Below are positions 6,485 to 15,624 of a DNA stretch of 48,498 nucleotides, piece after piece; within the stretch, counting starts at the first letter, position 1; each line of letters opens with the position of its first letter. Where the stretch lies: contig NZ_QNUE01000027.1 in the NCBI RefSeq assembly GCF_003385595.1, forward strand, positions 1 to 48,498. The letters are read 5' to 3'. The translations under genes were made by a program, and so were the position numbers. This DNA comes from Chryseobacterium flavum (GTDB taxonomy: Bacteria; Bacteroidota; Bacteroidia; Flavobacteriales; Weeksellaceae). Below the pieces are notes generated by a model. The model saw only the letters and a list, made by a program, of their open reading frames with translations, did no database searches and had not been told where the DNA came from.

Positions 6485-7903
6485 TTAATTGTTTACACTT
6501 TGCCATGAAGTATGGAATACTCCTTCCCTGTCGATCCGCTGATAGGTATGAGCTCCGAAATAATCCCGTTGTGCCTGAATAAGGTTCACCGGCAGGGATT
6601 CCGTGGAATATGCATCAAAATATCCTAAAGCAGTCTGAATTCCTAAACTTGAGATACCATTTGCAACTGCATATCCTGCAGTTTTTCTCAACCCTTTGAT
6701 CTTTAATTTAACAAGCTCTGAAATCTCAGGATCCAGTAAGATATTGGAAAGGTTCGGATCTCTGGTATATGCAGCATAAAATTTTTCAAGCAATACGGAA
6801 CGGATAATACATCCTCCTCTCCAGATTTTCACAACATCTTTCAACGGAATTCCGAAACCATATTCTTCAGAAGCTTTTACCAGTAAAGATAAACCTTGGG
6901 CATAACTGATCAGTGTTGCCAGAAACAGTGCGTCTCCTACTTCGTTTATAAACAGACTGATATCCTCCGGATCTGTAATCTCTTTTCCGGTATACAGCCG
7001 GGAGGCCTGAACTCTTTCTTCCTTATAAGCAGACAGAATCCTCGATGTAACCGCAGTGTCAATGGTAGGGATGGAAACTCCGATCTCCATAGCCTGCTCT
7101 GAAGTCCATTTCCCGGTTCCTTTTGCTCCTGCTTTATCTAGAATCTGATCTACAAGATAGTTATCCGTTAAAGAATCTTTCTGCTGGAAGATATCTCTGG
7201 TAATCTCGATCAGGAACGAGTTCATTTCACCATTATTCCACTCTTTGAAAACTTCATAAAGCTGATCATTATTTAATTTTGCTCCTCTTTTCAGAAGGTC
7301 ATAGGCTTCACTGATGAGCTGCATGATCGCATATTCTATCCCATTATGGACCATTTTCACATAGTTTCCTGCTGAACCTTTCCCCATATAGGCAGTACAG
7401 GGCTCATTGTTAACTTTTGCTGATATGGCTTCCAGCATCGGCTTAAGAAGATGGAAAGCTTCCACATCACCTCCAGGCATAATACTGGGTCCTGTTCTCG
7501 CTCCTTTCTCACCTCCCGATACCCCTATTCCCATAAAATGAAGATCTTTAGATGACAAATCAGCAATACGCCTGTTGGTATCCATAAAATAAGAATTTCC
7601 TGCATCAATAACGATGTCTCCTTTACTCAAAAGCGGTGTAATATTATCTAAGACAGCATCAACAGGTTTCCCTGCCGGAACCATAAGGATAATTTTCCTG
7701 GGAGTTTCCAATGTCTCTACGAAGTCTTCCAGGGTAAGCGCCCCTTTTACTTTCATTCCCGAAGCAGTACCCTCCTCCAGTTCTTTTACCTTCTCTTCAT
7801 CAAGATCGAATCCTGCAATTGAAAAACCATTCTCAGCAATATTATAAAGAAGATTCCTGCCCATCACTCCAAGGCCGATCATTCCATAATGATATCTTTC
7901 CAT
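6485..7903 (-). CDS. gnd: 6-phosphogluconate dehydrogenase, decarboxylating
   Basis: 472 aa, the long form typical of the homodimeric NADP-dependent enzyme that converts 6-phosphogluconate to ribulose-5-phosphate and CO2. N-terminal GLGVMGRN (10-17), substrate motif VSGGEKGARTGPSIMPGG, the K-x-x-H-N-G-I-E-Y active-site segment, and GTGKWT in the helical domain. First gene of the gnd-zwf-pgl operon, so the whole oxidative branch is made together from one promoter, but with the last enzyme of the branch translated first. Confidence 0.97.
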   Translation of the reverse strand: MERYHYGMIGLGVMGRNLLYNIAENGFSIAGFDLDEEKVKELEEGTASGMKVKGALTLEDFVETLETPRKIILMVPAGKPVDAVLDNITPLLSKGDIVIDAGNSYFMDTNRRIADLSSKDLHFMGIGVSGGEKGARTGPSIMPGGDVEAFHLLKPMLEAISAKVNNEPCTAYMGKGSAGNYVKMVHNGIEYAIMQLISEAYDLLKRGAKLNNDQLYEVFKEWNNGEMNSFLIEITRDIFQQKDSLTDNYLVDQILDKAGAKGTGKWTSEQAMEIGVSIPTIDTAVTSRILSAYKEERVQASRLYTGKEITDPEDISLFINEVGDALFLATLISYAQGLSLLVKASEEYGFGIPLKDVVKIWRGGCIIRSVLLEKFYAAYTRDPNLSNILLDPEISELVKLKIKGLRKTAGYAVANGISSLGIQTALGYFDAYSTESLPVNLIQAQRDYFGAHTYQRIDREGVFHTSWQSVNN

Positions 7904-8254
7904 TGTATTGATATTAATATAAATTCTGTTATACAGAGAATAAAATTACGTAAATGCTGAGGATGAAAAAAATAAAGGTCAGAAAAAATTTCTGTTTTTA
8001 TATTTAGTCTTCATCAATAAACGGGTTATTTTCTCACATTTCCATACAGCAGTTTTTTACAAGTTCCACAGGGATTTCATTTAAAATCAACATGTTCTAT
8101 TTAAAATATTTTATAGTTATAAATAAAAGCTTTATCTTTTCACCGTGGATTTTTAGATGAACTGAATAAATTCAATCGTTATTATGGTAACGATCTATTA
8201 AAAATACACCGATATTTAACATAATTAAACTTATCTTTACCAAAATTTAAATTA
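7904..8254. other. Divergent spacer upstream of gnd and an unknown gene
   Basis: 350 bp, very AT-rich. A small palindrome TCTGT-TAT-ACAGA lies at 7925-7937, close to the gnd start. For gnd there is a near match TAATTTTA to the -7 element; for the plus-strand gene TATCTTTA at about 8230. No gene is evident. Confidence 0.4.
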
Positions 8255-8614
8255 ATGAACTACAAGCTTGAGCTTAATACTCAGGAGCCTAACTCTAAAA
8301 TTGTTTTTAATACGATCCTGTTTGATTCATTCAAAATTAATATCGTAGAAAGATATATCGGATCAGTAAAGTCCCGTTTAACCCTGTGTGAAGCACTGTT
8401 TAAAGTCAGAACTTTAGATGATGAGATCATCAAAAGGAAAGATGGTAATATAAGGGTAAAAATTAAAGGTGATAATTTCGAAACCTATCAGCAATTAAGC
8501 AGAAGACTGAGCTCGTATGAGTATAAAAACAAACTGATCAACAGAAAAGAAGTTGAGCAGGATTATGTTCATTTCATTTTAGGTCTGGTCATTGCCAATT
8601 ACCAGCTTAATTAA
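8255..8614 (+). CDS. Small protein of unknown function
   Basis: 119 aa, no signal peptide or membrane segment, rich in Lys, Asn and Ile/Leu, probably cytoplasmic. I recognise no domain. The start is supported by a near-consensus -7 box (TATCTTTA) about 20 nt upstream and by the absence of an earlier in-frame ATG. It stands alone between the pentose-phosphate operon and the HTH/pentapeptide gene, so context suggests no role. Confidence 0.6.
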   Translation: MNYKLELNTQEPNSKIVFNTILFDSFKINIVERYIGSVKSRLTLCEALFKVRTLDDEIIKRKDGNIRVKIKGDNFETYQQLSRRLSSYEYKNKLINRKEVEQDYVHFILGLVIANYQLN

Positions 8615-8692
8615 GATTACTGATATAATACAGTCACGGGCATTGTTCGTGTTTTCTGACCATAATATTATTTACCCTCTTCTTTTGTAACT

Positions 8693-8801
8693 GTTGTACA
8701 TTAAATATGGGCCGAGCTTAATTTTTTCGCCGGTACCATCCTGGAAACACTTAATACAACCAGGAGTTGTATAATACAACTATAAATAGCGGTATTACAA
8801 C
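8693..8801. repeat. Cluster of GTTGTA/TACAAC half-sites
   Basis: GTTGTAC (8693-8699), ATACAAC (8754-8760), the perfect palindrome GTTGTATAATACAAC (8766-8780) and TTACAAC (8795-8801). The second and fourth sites sit in a direct repeat, (A/T)TACAACCAG(G/A)AG, 41 bp apart; the second and third also form an inverted pair around CAGGA. They all lie just upstream of the -7 box of the HTH/pentapeptide gene, a likely regulator-binding array. Confidence 0.55.
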
Positions 8802-8844
8802 CAGAAGTGTCTGTTTATGTGCTTAGCCGGTGAATGCCTCTGAC

Positions 8845-8852
8845 TATCTTTG
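8845..8852 (+). promoter_or_regulatory. Promoter of the HTH/pentapeptide gene
   Basis: TATCTTTG, a perfect -7 element 30 nt before the ATG at 8883. Confidence 0.6.
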
Positions 8853-8882
8853 TCCTGTCAAATCAATTAAAAGACAGCATGT

Positions 8883-9800
8883 ATGGATCTAAAAGTATTA
8901 GGCAATAAAATTGCCAGCGCAAGAAAAGAAAATAATATGTCCCAGGCACAGCTTGCCCAGCTTCTGTTTATCAGTCCGCAGGCGGTTGGGAAATGGGAAC
9001 GGGGAGAATCTGTTCCTGACTTTTTTACCATTAATAAACTTTCAGAGATCTTCAGGGTAGATCTTAATTATTTTTCAGGGAATCAACATTTATCTGAAAA
9101 TTTACCTGCTGCTCCGATATCGGGAGCAACATTACGGGAAAATGCAGAATCTCCTGAAGAGCGGTATCTCCTGACCAATTTTAATGGTAGTGCCCTTGCA
9201 GAAACTGATTTTTCCGGAGTTGTTGCTCCGAAAAGAAAATTTTTCGGCAGTAATCTTCAACGCACTGATTTTTCGGAAGCAGACCTTACAGGTAGTGCCT
9301 TTAAAGGCAGTGATGTGCGGGGAAGTAATTTTAAGGGAACAAACCTGACCGACTGCACGCTTACCGCCAGTAATTTTACGGATGCGGAATTCTTCCAGAC
9401 CATTATTATACGTACCGAATTTATTGCATCGGAACTCAGCGGGGCAAAATTTACAGAAACCAGATTCATTGATTCAAAACTAAAAGCAACCGATCTGAGG
9501 AAAACGATATTCGAAAACTGTGAATTTAACGGCGTAGACTTTAAGGCTTCAGATATGGACGGACTTTGTTTTGAAGGATTTACTTTTATAAATGTAAAGT
9601 TTGATAACGCTTCTCTAAAAAATACTTCTTTTAAAGGGGCAACTTTAAGAAATGTTTCTTTCCGCCCGACCTTTGCCCTTACCAATAAGTTTTACAAAAG
9701 TCTTCAAACCATTAATTTTGAAGGTGCATCAATGGATAAGCTGACCTATGCAGCACTTAAAGGTATGGGTGTAAATCTATCAAAAGCCCTCGTAATGTAA
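8883..9800 (+). CDS. XRE-type HTH regulator fused to pentapeptide repeats
   Basis: 305 aa. Residues 5-62 are a Cro/C1 HTH (SQAQLAQLLFISPQAVGKWERGESVPD). From about residue 95 to 280 runs a long series of pentapeptide repeats of the A(D/N/S)LxG/F type, e.g. SNLQRTDFSEADLTGSAFKG, predicted to form a right-handed square beta-helix. Such helices can mimic DNA shape or act as protein-interaction rods; what this one binds is unknown. No membrane segment. The promoter region contains a palindrome plus half-sites that the HTH may recognise for autoregulation. Confidence 0.8.
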   Translation: MDLKVLGNKIASARKENNMSQAQLAQLLFISPQAVGKWERGESVPDFFTINKLSEIFRVDLNYFSGNQHLSENLPAAPISGATLRENAESPEERYLLTNFNGSALAETDFSGVVAPKRKFFGSNLQRTDFSEADLTGSAFKGSDVRGSNFKGTNLTDCTLTASNFTDAEFFQTIIIRTEFIASELSGAKFTETRFIDSKLKATDLRKTIFENCEFNGVDFKASDMDGLCFEGFTFINVKFDNASLKNTSFKGATLRNVSFRPTFALTNKFYKSLQTINFEGASMDKLTYAALKGMGVNLSKALVM

Positions 9801-9886
9801 ATCTGAAAGATTATTTTTCTGAGGGGAAGGATTCGTGTGCTTTTTTATGCACCTTTTTATGTATATTTAAAGCAAACTTTTAATCC

Positions 9887-11257
9887 ATGAAACAACCATT
9901 ATTCTTTAAGCAGATGCTTCTTCTGCTCTTTTCTGTCTTGTCTTATTCTTTATATGGACAGACTAATGACTGGCAGCCTCTTGGCCCCAATGACCTGAAT
10001 CAGCCTTCTTTCGGCACCTCTGATGTCACGAGTCTCACTATAGGAGCTGACGACCAGATCTATTTTGCCTATCGGGATTATGATCATAATAACAAAGCCA
10101 CTGTGAGAAAGTTTAACGGTACAAGCTGGGAGACGGTAGGTACAATAGGGTTTTCAGAAGGGGCTATTTCTCAGTTAAGTTCGGCTACTGCTCCGGATGG
10201 CACACTCTATATAGGCTATCAGGATTATGCGTATGCAGGCAAAATAACAGTAAAGAAGTTTAACGGAATCTCCTGGGAAACGGTAGGCACTCCCGGCTTT
10301 TCTTCGGGTATCGGAATCTATACAAGTCTGGTGATTGCTCCTGATGGTACGCCTTATATTGGCTTTTCCGATATAAGCAACAGCAATAAGGCAACGGTAA
10401 TGAAATTTAACGGAACCGGCTGGGTTGCGGTGGGTTCCGGAATTATATCCACAGGGGGAGCTTACTATACCAGTCTTGCCATTGCCCAGGATGGCACGCT
10501 TTACACAGGATATATGGACTTAAACAGTAACAGCAAAGCTACTGTTAAAAAGTTTGACGGAACTAACTGGGTTACGGTAGGAACAGAAGGATTTTCCGTA
10601 GATCCTACATCCTACTATACAAGTCTTGTCATAGCACAGGACGGTACGCTCTATATCGGGTATTCTGATTTCGGAAGCATTGGAAAAGCCACTGTAATGA
10701 AATATAGCGGAAATACCTGGCAGACAGTAGGTACAGCCCAATTTTCACCAGACAGTGCTGTGTATACCAAACTTGCCATAGCACCGGACGGAACCCCTTA
10801 TATTGGTTATGCAGACGGCAGTAACAATGGAAAAGCTACAGTGAAAAAATTTAATGGCAGCAGCTGGATTACTGTAGGAACAGAAGGACTCTCTGCGGGA
10901 GCTGTCAACTATTATCTTGATCTTGCTTTTACCCAGGACAGCAAAAATGTAGTTATTGGCTATAGCTTATCCGGATCAAATGGTGTCTTTGCCAGATATT
11001 ATGATACGGACCTGCTGAGCACCAGAGAAACGGGAATACAGCAGTCCGGGATTTATCCTAATCCCTCAAAAGGAGAAGTTAATATCAAAACGAGTAAGCC
11101 TATAAAATCTGTTACCATATTTGATATGGCAGGAAGGATGATCTTAACAACCACATCAGACAAAGTTGATCTTTCAGCGTTTCCGGAGAGCACCTATATT
11201 CTGAATGTACAGTTTTCGGATGGAACCTCATTGTCTGAAAAGGTGATAAAGGAATAG
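9887..11257 (+). CDS. Secreted seven-repeat (beta-propeller-like) protein, T9SS cargo
   Basis: 456 aa. Signal peptide at residues 1-24 (ending YSLYGQ). Then seven repeats of about 50 residues with the pattern KATVKKFNG..W.TVGT.GFS...YTSL.IA.DGT.YIGY.D; the first repeat is partial at its N-terminus. Seven repeats of this size suit a seven-bladed propeller (inference). The last ~70 residues (IYPNPSKGEVNIKT...) are a type A T9SS C-terminal sorting domain, so the protein is exported across the outer membrane and probably released or surface-attached. The ligand or function is unknown. A near-consensus -7 box TATATTTA lies about 25 nt upstream. Confidence 0.85.
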   Translation: MKQPLFFKQMLLLLFSVLSYSLYGQTNDWQPLGPNDLNQPSFGTSDVTSLTIGADDQIYFAYRDYDHNNKATVRKFNGTSWETVGTIGFSEGAISQLSSATAPDGTLYIGYQDYAYAGKITVKKFNGISWETVGTPGFSSGIGIYTSLVIAPDGTPYIGFSDISNSNKATVMKFNGTGWVAVGSGIISTGGAYYTSLAIAQDGTLYTGYMDLNSNSKATVKKFDGTNWVTVGTEGFSVDPTSYYTSLVIAQDGTLYIGYSDFGSIGKATVMKYSGNTWQTVGTAQFSPDSAVYTKLAIAPDGTPYIGYADGSNNGKATVKKFNGSSWITVGTEGLSAGAVNYYLDLAFTQDSKNVVIGYSLSGSNGVFARYYDTDLLSTRETGIQQSGIYPNPSKGEVNIKTSKPIKSVTIFDMAGRMILTTTSDKVDLSAFPESTYILNVQFSDGTSLSEKVIKE

Positions 11258-11292
11258 AAATAACACAGAAAAGTATTTTGTATTAATATAAG

Positions 11293-11317
11293 CCGGAGTA
11301 TTAAATGCTCCGGTTTT
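11293..11317 (+). terminator. Terminator of the T9SS cargo gene
   Basis: CCGGAG...CTCCGG stem (extendable with G-U pairs) followed by TTTTT, 35 nt after the stop. Confidence 0.8.
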
Positions 11318-11527
11318 TGCTAGATACAGGGAGACCTCAACTTCATCCAATCGATTGAAAACCGATCCCATCTTTGCTTTCTTGAAATAATGACAACAGC
11401 AATAAATACTTTGTGTATAAACAAATAAACTTCTATAAATGAATGGCCAAAAATGGTAATGAAGAACATGATTCTATTCTACAGGTCTCACTTTAATAAC
11501 AAATTTAAATTATTCCGGATGCTCTTA

Positions 11528-13330
11528 TCAGTTCCCAAAATTTACAAAGTGAGGAATATCTGTAGAAAAACTGTTCATTGGCAAAAGATTATTCCGGTTA
11601 CTGTTAAAATCAAAAACAGAATTATTATCAAAAGGAACACGGGGATAATATGTGAAAGACACCTGAATCCTGTTGAAAACCAGAAACGGATTATTAATTA
11701 AAACTCCAATCCCTATTTTCATATTTGTTTTTGTTTTCAGAAGTTTATCATCAGGCATTCCCAACCAACCGACTGCAGCTGTTAAATAGGGGCTGAAATG
11801 AAAATTTTTCCAGGTTTTATTGATAAACATTTGAAGCTGATACCTTAATACCAGTTTTTTAGTACCGATATAATCCTGATTATATACTGGAAATTCATCT
11901 GCAGAGGAAAGGTTTATCCTGTCCTTATATGAGTAATTATGCTGAGGGTTTCCCAATGCCAGGGTTGGTGAAAAAAAATGTCTGACTGAGGCAAATTTCC
12001 AATCCATAAGGTTGGTAAAATAGGTACCGTCCAGACGAAAAGATTCCCGGTTTTTGTTATCTTCATTAAAAAACCTTCCGAATTGAGCTTTGATATTAAA
12101 ATATCCTGCTTTTGTAAAACTGCCATACGATGCAGAAATTCCTGCATAAGGTTTTACCTCATTGTTCCTTGATAACCCTCCGGCTGTGAAACTGACCGAA
12201 TTACCGTACGCAATATCCTCCGGTAAATCATATTGGAAGATATTTTTCAGAATCGAAAAATTTCTGCGGATAAATTCGACAGACATCAGGAAACTGCTAT
12301 AAGAGCTAAAATACTGATAACGGTCAATTCCCGGACTGTCTTTGTATTGATAATTCTGAAATCTTCCTGTTACTGCAATATTACCGGAAACTTTCTCATT
12401 AGGATCAGATGAAACCGGAATCTGGTAACCACCCCACACATCCTGGCTATATACCTTGATCTGAACCTCCGGAAACGCTATATCAGAAGCTGTGGGAAGC
12501 AATACATTGCGCATAAAATACTCAAAATTAACGCCTCCAGCCCACTTGGTCAGGGGCGAAAAAAAATCTCTTCTGATATTGAAACCGACTCTTTCATTTT
12601 TAAAAAAATCACGTTCCCCAAGGATTTGTGCATTGATATAGGTGCCAAAAAGATTATAGGCAGTATAGCTTCCCAGAAGATAATTTTGCTTTTCTTTAGA
12701 ATCATTTCTATAAAGGAAACTGAAATCGTGCCCCAGGCCCAAGACATTTTCTTCTGTAACACCCAAACCTATCTTACTTCCTGAATAACTCAGCCTGGGT
12801 TTTAAGCTCCAGGAATCAAGAACTTTTACAATAACATCAATAGAATCCCTGCCGGAATTCACATCTGAAACGTTGATATGTACCCTGTTTATAAAGGGCA
12901 TTGTTCTGAGCAGACGTTCAGATTCATAGAGCTTCTGGGCATTATACTCCTCACCTTCATGAAAAAGCAGATAATTATTAACTGTAGATACTTTTGTATT
13001 GTAATGAAGATGATTGGCCATCCGGTCATACCATCTGGATTGTTCTTTAGTGTCTTTTGAGCCATATCCGAACGGGTCAATGGTTTCTATTCGGATCTTC
13101 CTGATATATTTTTTGTTATAGAGGGCCTGTGGCAGCTTTTCAATCCTGGACTTAACCGAAGTGGAATCCGCTTCCCGGCGGAATATCAAACGGTGAATGA
13201 ATTTGGTTATTTTTCTTTGATCAGAAAACTCTTCTATTTTATAATAAAGTGAATCTTTTTTTTCCTGTCCGTATAAGAAAAAAGTATGTAAGAAGAACAG
13301 CAGAAATATAATCAGTTTATTCATACGCAT
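11528..13330 (-). CDS. Outer-membrane beta-barrel protein with POTRA-like domain
   Basis: 600 aa (a second ATG two codons in, at 13324, is equally possible). Signal peptide at about 1-22 (...FLYGQ). Residues about 75-175 resemble a POTRA module (KYIRKIRIETIDPFG, then EGEEYNAQKLYESERLLRTMPFINRVHINV). The rest is rich in alternating aromatic and polar strands and ends FVNFGN, as a BamA/TamA/FhaC-type barrel would (terminal aromatic, here Phe three from the end). It could be a translocation or assembly factor or a lipid-related relative; it is not BamA itself, which is longer and has five POTRA domains. Stands alone. Confidence 0.75.
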   Translation of the reverse strand: MRMNKLIIFLLFFLHTFFLYGQEKKDSLYYKIEEFSDQRKITKFIHRLIFRREADSTSVKSRIEKLPQALYNKKYIRKIRIETIDPFGYGSKDTKEQSRWYDRMANHLHYNTKVSTVNNYLLFHEGEEYNAQKLYESERLLRTMPFINRVHINVSDVNSGRDSIDVIVKVLDSWSLKPRLSYSGSKIGLGVTEENVLGLGHDFSFLYRNDSKEKQNYLLGSYTAYNLFGTYINAQILGERDFFKNERVGFNIRRDFFSPLTKWAGGVNFEYFMRNVLLPTASDIAFPEVQIKVYSQDVWGGYQIPVSSDPNEKVSGNIAVTGRFQNYQYKDSPGIDRYQYFSSYSSFLMSVEFIRRNFSILKNIFQYDLPEDIAYGNSVSFTAGGLSRNNEVKPYAGISASYGSFTKAGYFNIKAQFGRFFNEDNKNRESFRLDGTYFTNLMDWKFASVRHFFSPTLALGNPQHNYSYKDRINLSSADEFPVYNQDYIGTKKLVLRYQLQMFINKTWKNFHFSPYLTAAVGWLGMPDDKLLKTKTNMKIGIGVLINNPFLVFNRIQVSFTYYPRVPFDNNSVFDFNSNRNNLLPMNSFSTDIPHFVNFGN

Positions 13331-13634
13331 TAAAATTCAGCAAGTTTTCAGATTCAAGAGATAATATTCGAAAATCCTTTGTGTAAGGTTCGTCACCGAT
13401 TGGAAGATCAAATATAAACCAGAATACCGTTACATTACAAGAAGGTTATAAAATAAAAAACGGAAAAAACATAAAATATGCTTTTTCCGCCAGATACCGT
13501 GGATATGAAGCTCCGGGCATTTGTGTTGGTATAATGAAATTAATACACTATTTTAAAACTGTTTATATCAATTCTGATAAATAAAACTGCTTACAGGTGT
13601 TTTTATAGTTTTGTTCTTCTCCCACTGCCGGTTT
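13331..13634. other. Spacer with lysC terminator
   Basis: About 300 bp between two minus-strand genes. The only structure seen is the hairpin at 13461-13489. Confidence 0.5.
13461..13489 (-). terminator. Terminator downstream of lysC
   Basis: CGGAAAAA / TTTTTCCG stem. On the minus strand it is followed by a run of Ts (TTTTTTATTTTAT). It lies 146 nt after the lysC stop. Confidence 0.65.
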
Positions 13635-14954
13635 CTAAAACAACCTGTTATGCAGGGATCTTAAGGCTTCTATCTTGTAAACAGAAGGAACCAATAATGA
13701 AATATTATTTTCACTTCCCCCATAGGAGATCATACGTATCGGGATATGTTTTACCGCTTCAGAGACGATGGTTGCATAGCCGTGGTTTTCTTTTCTGAAA
13801 TCCCCCACAATGCAGATGATAGATTGCTCATTATCAGTTTCAACTGCTGAAAAAACTTCTAATTCCCTTACAATTTCAGAAAGGTAATCCGTCTGGTCAA
13901 TGGTAAGGGAAACAGCTACTTCAGAAGTAGTAATCATATCTATGGGAGTCCTGTAACGTTCAAAAACTTCAAAAACCTTTCTCAGAAAACCATACGCCAT
14001 CAGCATACGGGAAGATTGAATACGGATTGCTGTGATTCCATCCTTTGCTGCAATGGCTACAATCTGTTTTTGGTTGGTCGTTTCTCCCGAAATCAATGTT
14101 CCGGCTGCCTCTGGATTCATGGTATCCAGTAACCTTACAGGAACATTATATTTTCTTGCAGGGAAAACGCTTTGAGGGTGAAGGATTTTAGCTCCAAAGT
14201 ATGACAGCTCTGCAGCTTCATCAAAGCTGAGTCTGGCAATAGATCTGGTATTCTGAACGTATCTCGGGTCATTATTATGGAAACCGTCAATATCTGTCCA
14301 GATCTGGATTTCATCGGCCTGCAATGCTGCTCCCAGTAATGAAGCGGTATAATCAGAACCTCCCCTCTGCAGATTGTCAATTTCACCCTGAGCATTCCTG
14401 CATATATATCCCTGGGTGATAAATAAGGTTTCTTCCGGATATTTTGCAATCTCAAGGCCTGCATGCTTTCTGATGAAATCAATATCGGGCTCCTTGTCCT
14501 CATCAATCAACATGAAATCCAATGCTGATAATAATACAGAAGAGATTTCCTTTTCCTTTAAGTGTAAGTGAAACAGGGTTGTTGAAATAATTTCACCTTG
14601 CGCAAGTATAATACGTTCTGCATCGGGAGTGAAATTTTTATTTTTGAACTGATAAAACAGATCAAAAATTTTATCAATAAAAGCTAAAGCTTCCGATATA
14701 CCTTTTTCGGTCTTAAATAATTCGTTTACAAATTTTTTATATTTTTCATACAGTACATCAATATGTTTGTAGGCTGCATCAATATCCTTGCTCTCATACA
14801 GCTCTGATAATTTTACCAAATCGTTTGTAGTACCGGAAACGGCTGATAAAACAACCAGGTGCTTGTCCGCTGCCTGAGATCTGATAATAGGTAATAACTG
14901 TTCAATCCTTTCCGGACTTCCTACTGAAGTCCCCCCAAATTTTAGTACTTTCAT
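13635..14954 (-). CDS. lysC: Aspartate kinase (monofunctional)
   Basis: 439 aa. It phosphorylates aspartate, the first step to Lys, Thr, Met and diaminopimelate. KFGGTSVG (5-12) binds ATP; FITQGYICR and LQRGGSDYTASLLGAAL are the aspartate and kinase-core motifs; C-terminal ACT segments from about residue 300 (GFLRKVFEVFERYRTPIDMITTSEVAVSLTID) mediate feedback. No homoserine dehydrogenase domain, so it is not ThrA. Preceded by a 165-nt leader with a Lys-rich peptide and an intrinsic terminator (see those entries), indicating attenuation. Confidence 0.95.
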   Translation of the reverse strand: MKVLKFGGTSVGSPERIEQLLPIIRSQAADKHLVVLSAVSGTTNDLVKLSELYESKDIDAAYKHIDVLYEKYKKFVNELFKTEKGISEALAFIDKIFDLFYQFKNKNFTPDAERIILAQGEIISTTLFHLHLKEKEISSVLLSALDFMLIDEDKEPDIDFIRKHAGLEIAKYPEETLFITQGYICRNAQGEIDNLQRGGSDYTASLLGAALQADEIQIWTDIDGFHNNDPRYVQNTRSIARLSFDEAAELSYFGAKILHPQSVFPARKYNVPVRLLDTMNPEAAGTLISGETTNQKQIVAIAAKDGITAIRIQSSRMLMAYGFLRKVFEVFERYRTPIDMITTSEVAVSLTIDQTDYLSEIVRELEVFSAVETDNEQSIICIVGDFRKENHGYATIVSEAVKHIPIRMISYGGSENNISLLVPSVYKIEALRSLHNRLF

Positions 14955-14982
14955 AATATGTTAAATTGTTAAAATAATCTTC

Positions 14983-15013
14983 AAAAAAAAGAGCTTGTCG
15001 TGATGACAAACTC
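14983..15013 (-). terminator. Attenuator terminator in the lysC leader
   Basis: On the minus strand GAGTTTGTC, loop ATCAC, GACAAGCTC (9 bp, one G-U), directly followed by eight Ts (14990-14983). It lies 28 nt before the lysC ATG and downstream of its promoter, so it stops transcription before the gene unless prevented. Confidence 0.75.
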
Positions 15014-15049
15014 CTGATGTATTTCGTTTCTAACCAATAGGAAAATGAC

Positions 15050-15106
15050 TCACGACGTTCGACGTAAGTTCTGTTTCTTTCCTTTTTTTAAGTTAGATAA
15101 TATCAT
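15050..15106 (-). CDS. lysC leader peptide, 18 codons
   Basis: MILSNLKKGKKQNLRRTS: four of 18 residues are Lys in two pairs, plus one Thr, the two end products that control aspartate kinases. It starts about 15 nt after the predicted transcription start and ends in a hairpin (ACTTACG / CGTGAGT) that spans its stop codon. Ribosome stalling at the Lys codons when Lys-tRNA is scarce could change folding of the downstream terminator. The role is inferred from position and composition. Confidence 0.5.
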   Translation of the reverse strand: MILSNLKKGKKQNLRRTS

Positions 15107-15124
15107 TTTCTTTTTTTTGCTGGG

Positions 15125-15132
15125 CAAATATA
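15125..15132 (-). promoter_or_regulatory. Promoter of lysC leader
   Basis: Perfect -7 element TATATTTG on the minus strand. It gives a leader of about 165 nt, unusually long for this genome, where most leaders are 10-25 nt. Confidence 0.65.
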
Positions 15133-15273
15133 CAAATTTTCTAAAAGTTTATAAGAAGATTTTATGAGAAATATTGGCTGAACAAATTTTTAATTTCAAA
15201 TTACATAATCTGTATACTGTTCATGGGCTATCTTCCAGCCTAACATATGATTTCAGCCTTGTTCAGATTATGG

Positions 15274-15624
15274 TTATATATCATCATTTACCAATAATCC
15301 CCATTTGTTTTTAAGATATACCTCTAATGGTGTTGTCCAAAAATAAGGAGGAGAGCAATACTCTGTTATTTCTGAAAAGACCGTCTGAATCCGTTCTTCA
15401 TAAACAGGATGTTCTTCAAATTTTTCGGACCTATCATAATATATTTCATTGATAAATCGGATGAATTCATCATTTTTATCTAATCCTCTGGCTTTTAACT
15501 GGTCCATATTTTTAAAAAATTCAATGACAGTCTCTTTATATTGCCCTTCATCAATAGCTGAAAGGAATTCAAAGTTCAGATAAGTATCTATAATACGGTT
15601 TACTTCTGTTATTTGGGTTTCCAT
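15274..15624 (-). CDS. Small protein of unknown function
   Basis: 116 aa, acidic, mostly helical in the first 90 residues (ITEVNRIIDTYLNFEFLSAI...), without signal peptide or membrane segment. I recognise no domain. The C-terminal part (YCSPPYFWTTPLEVYLKNKWG) is rich in aromatics. A perfect -7 box (15726-15733) lies about 100 nt upstream. The downstream neighbour is lysC, 140 nt beyond its promoter, so it appears monocistronic. Confidence 0.6.
   Translation of the reverse strand: METQITEVNRIIDTYLNFEFLSAIDEGQYKETVIEFFKNMDQLKARGLDKNDEFIRFINEIYYDRSEKFEEHPVYEERIQTVFSEITEYCSPPYFWTTPLEVYLKNKWGLLVNDDI

Noticed and set aside
7925..7937. TCTGT-TAT-ACAGA palindrome as a gnd operator
   Set aside because: Only 5-bp arms in AT-rich DNA and no second copy in the window; mentioned in the spacer entry only.
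11528..13330. BamA
   Set aside because: Only one POTRA-like region and 600 residues; BamA has five POTRA domains and is longer.
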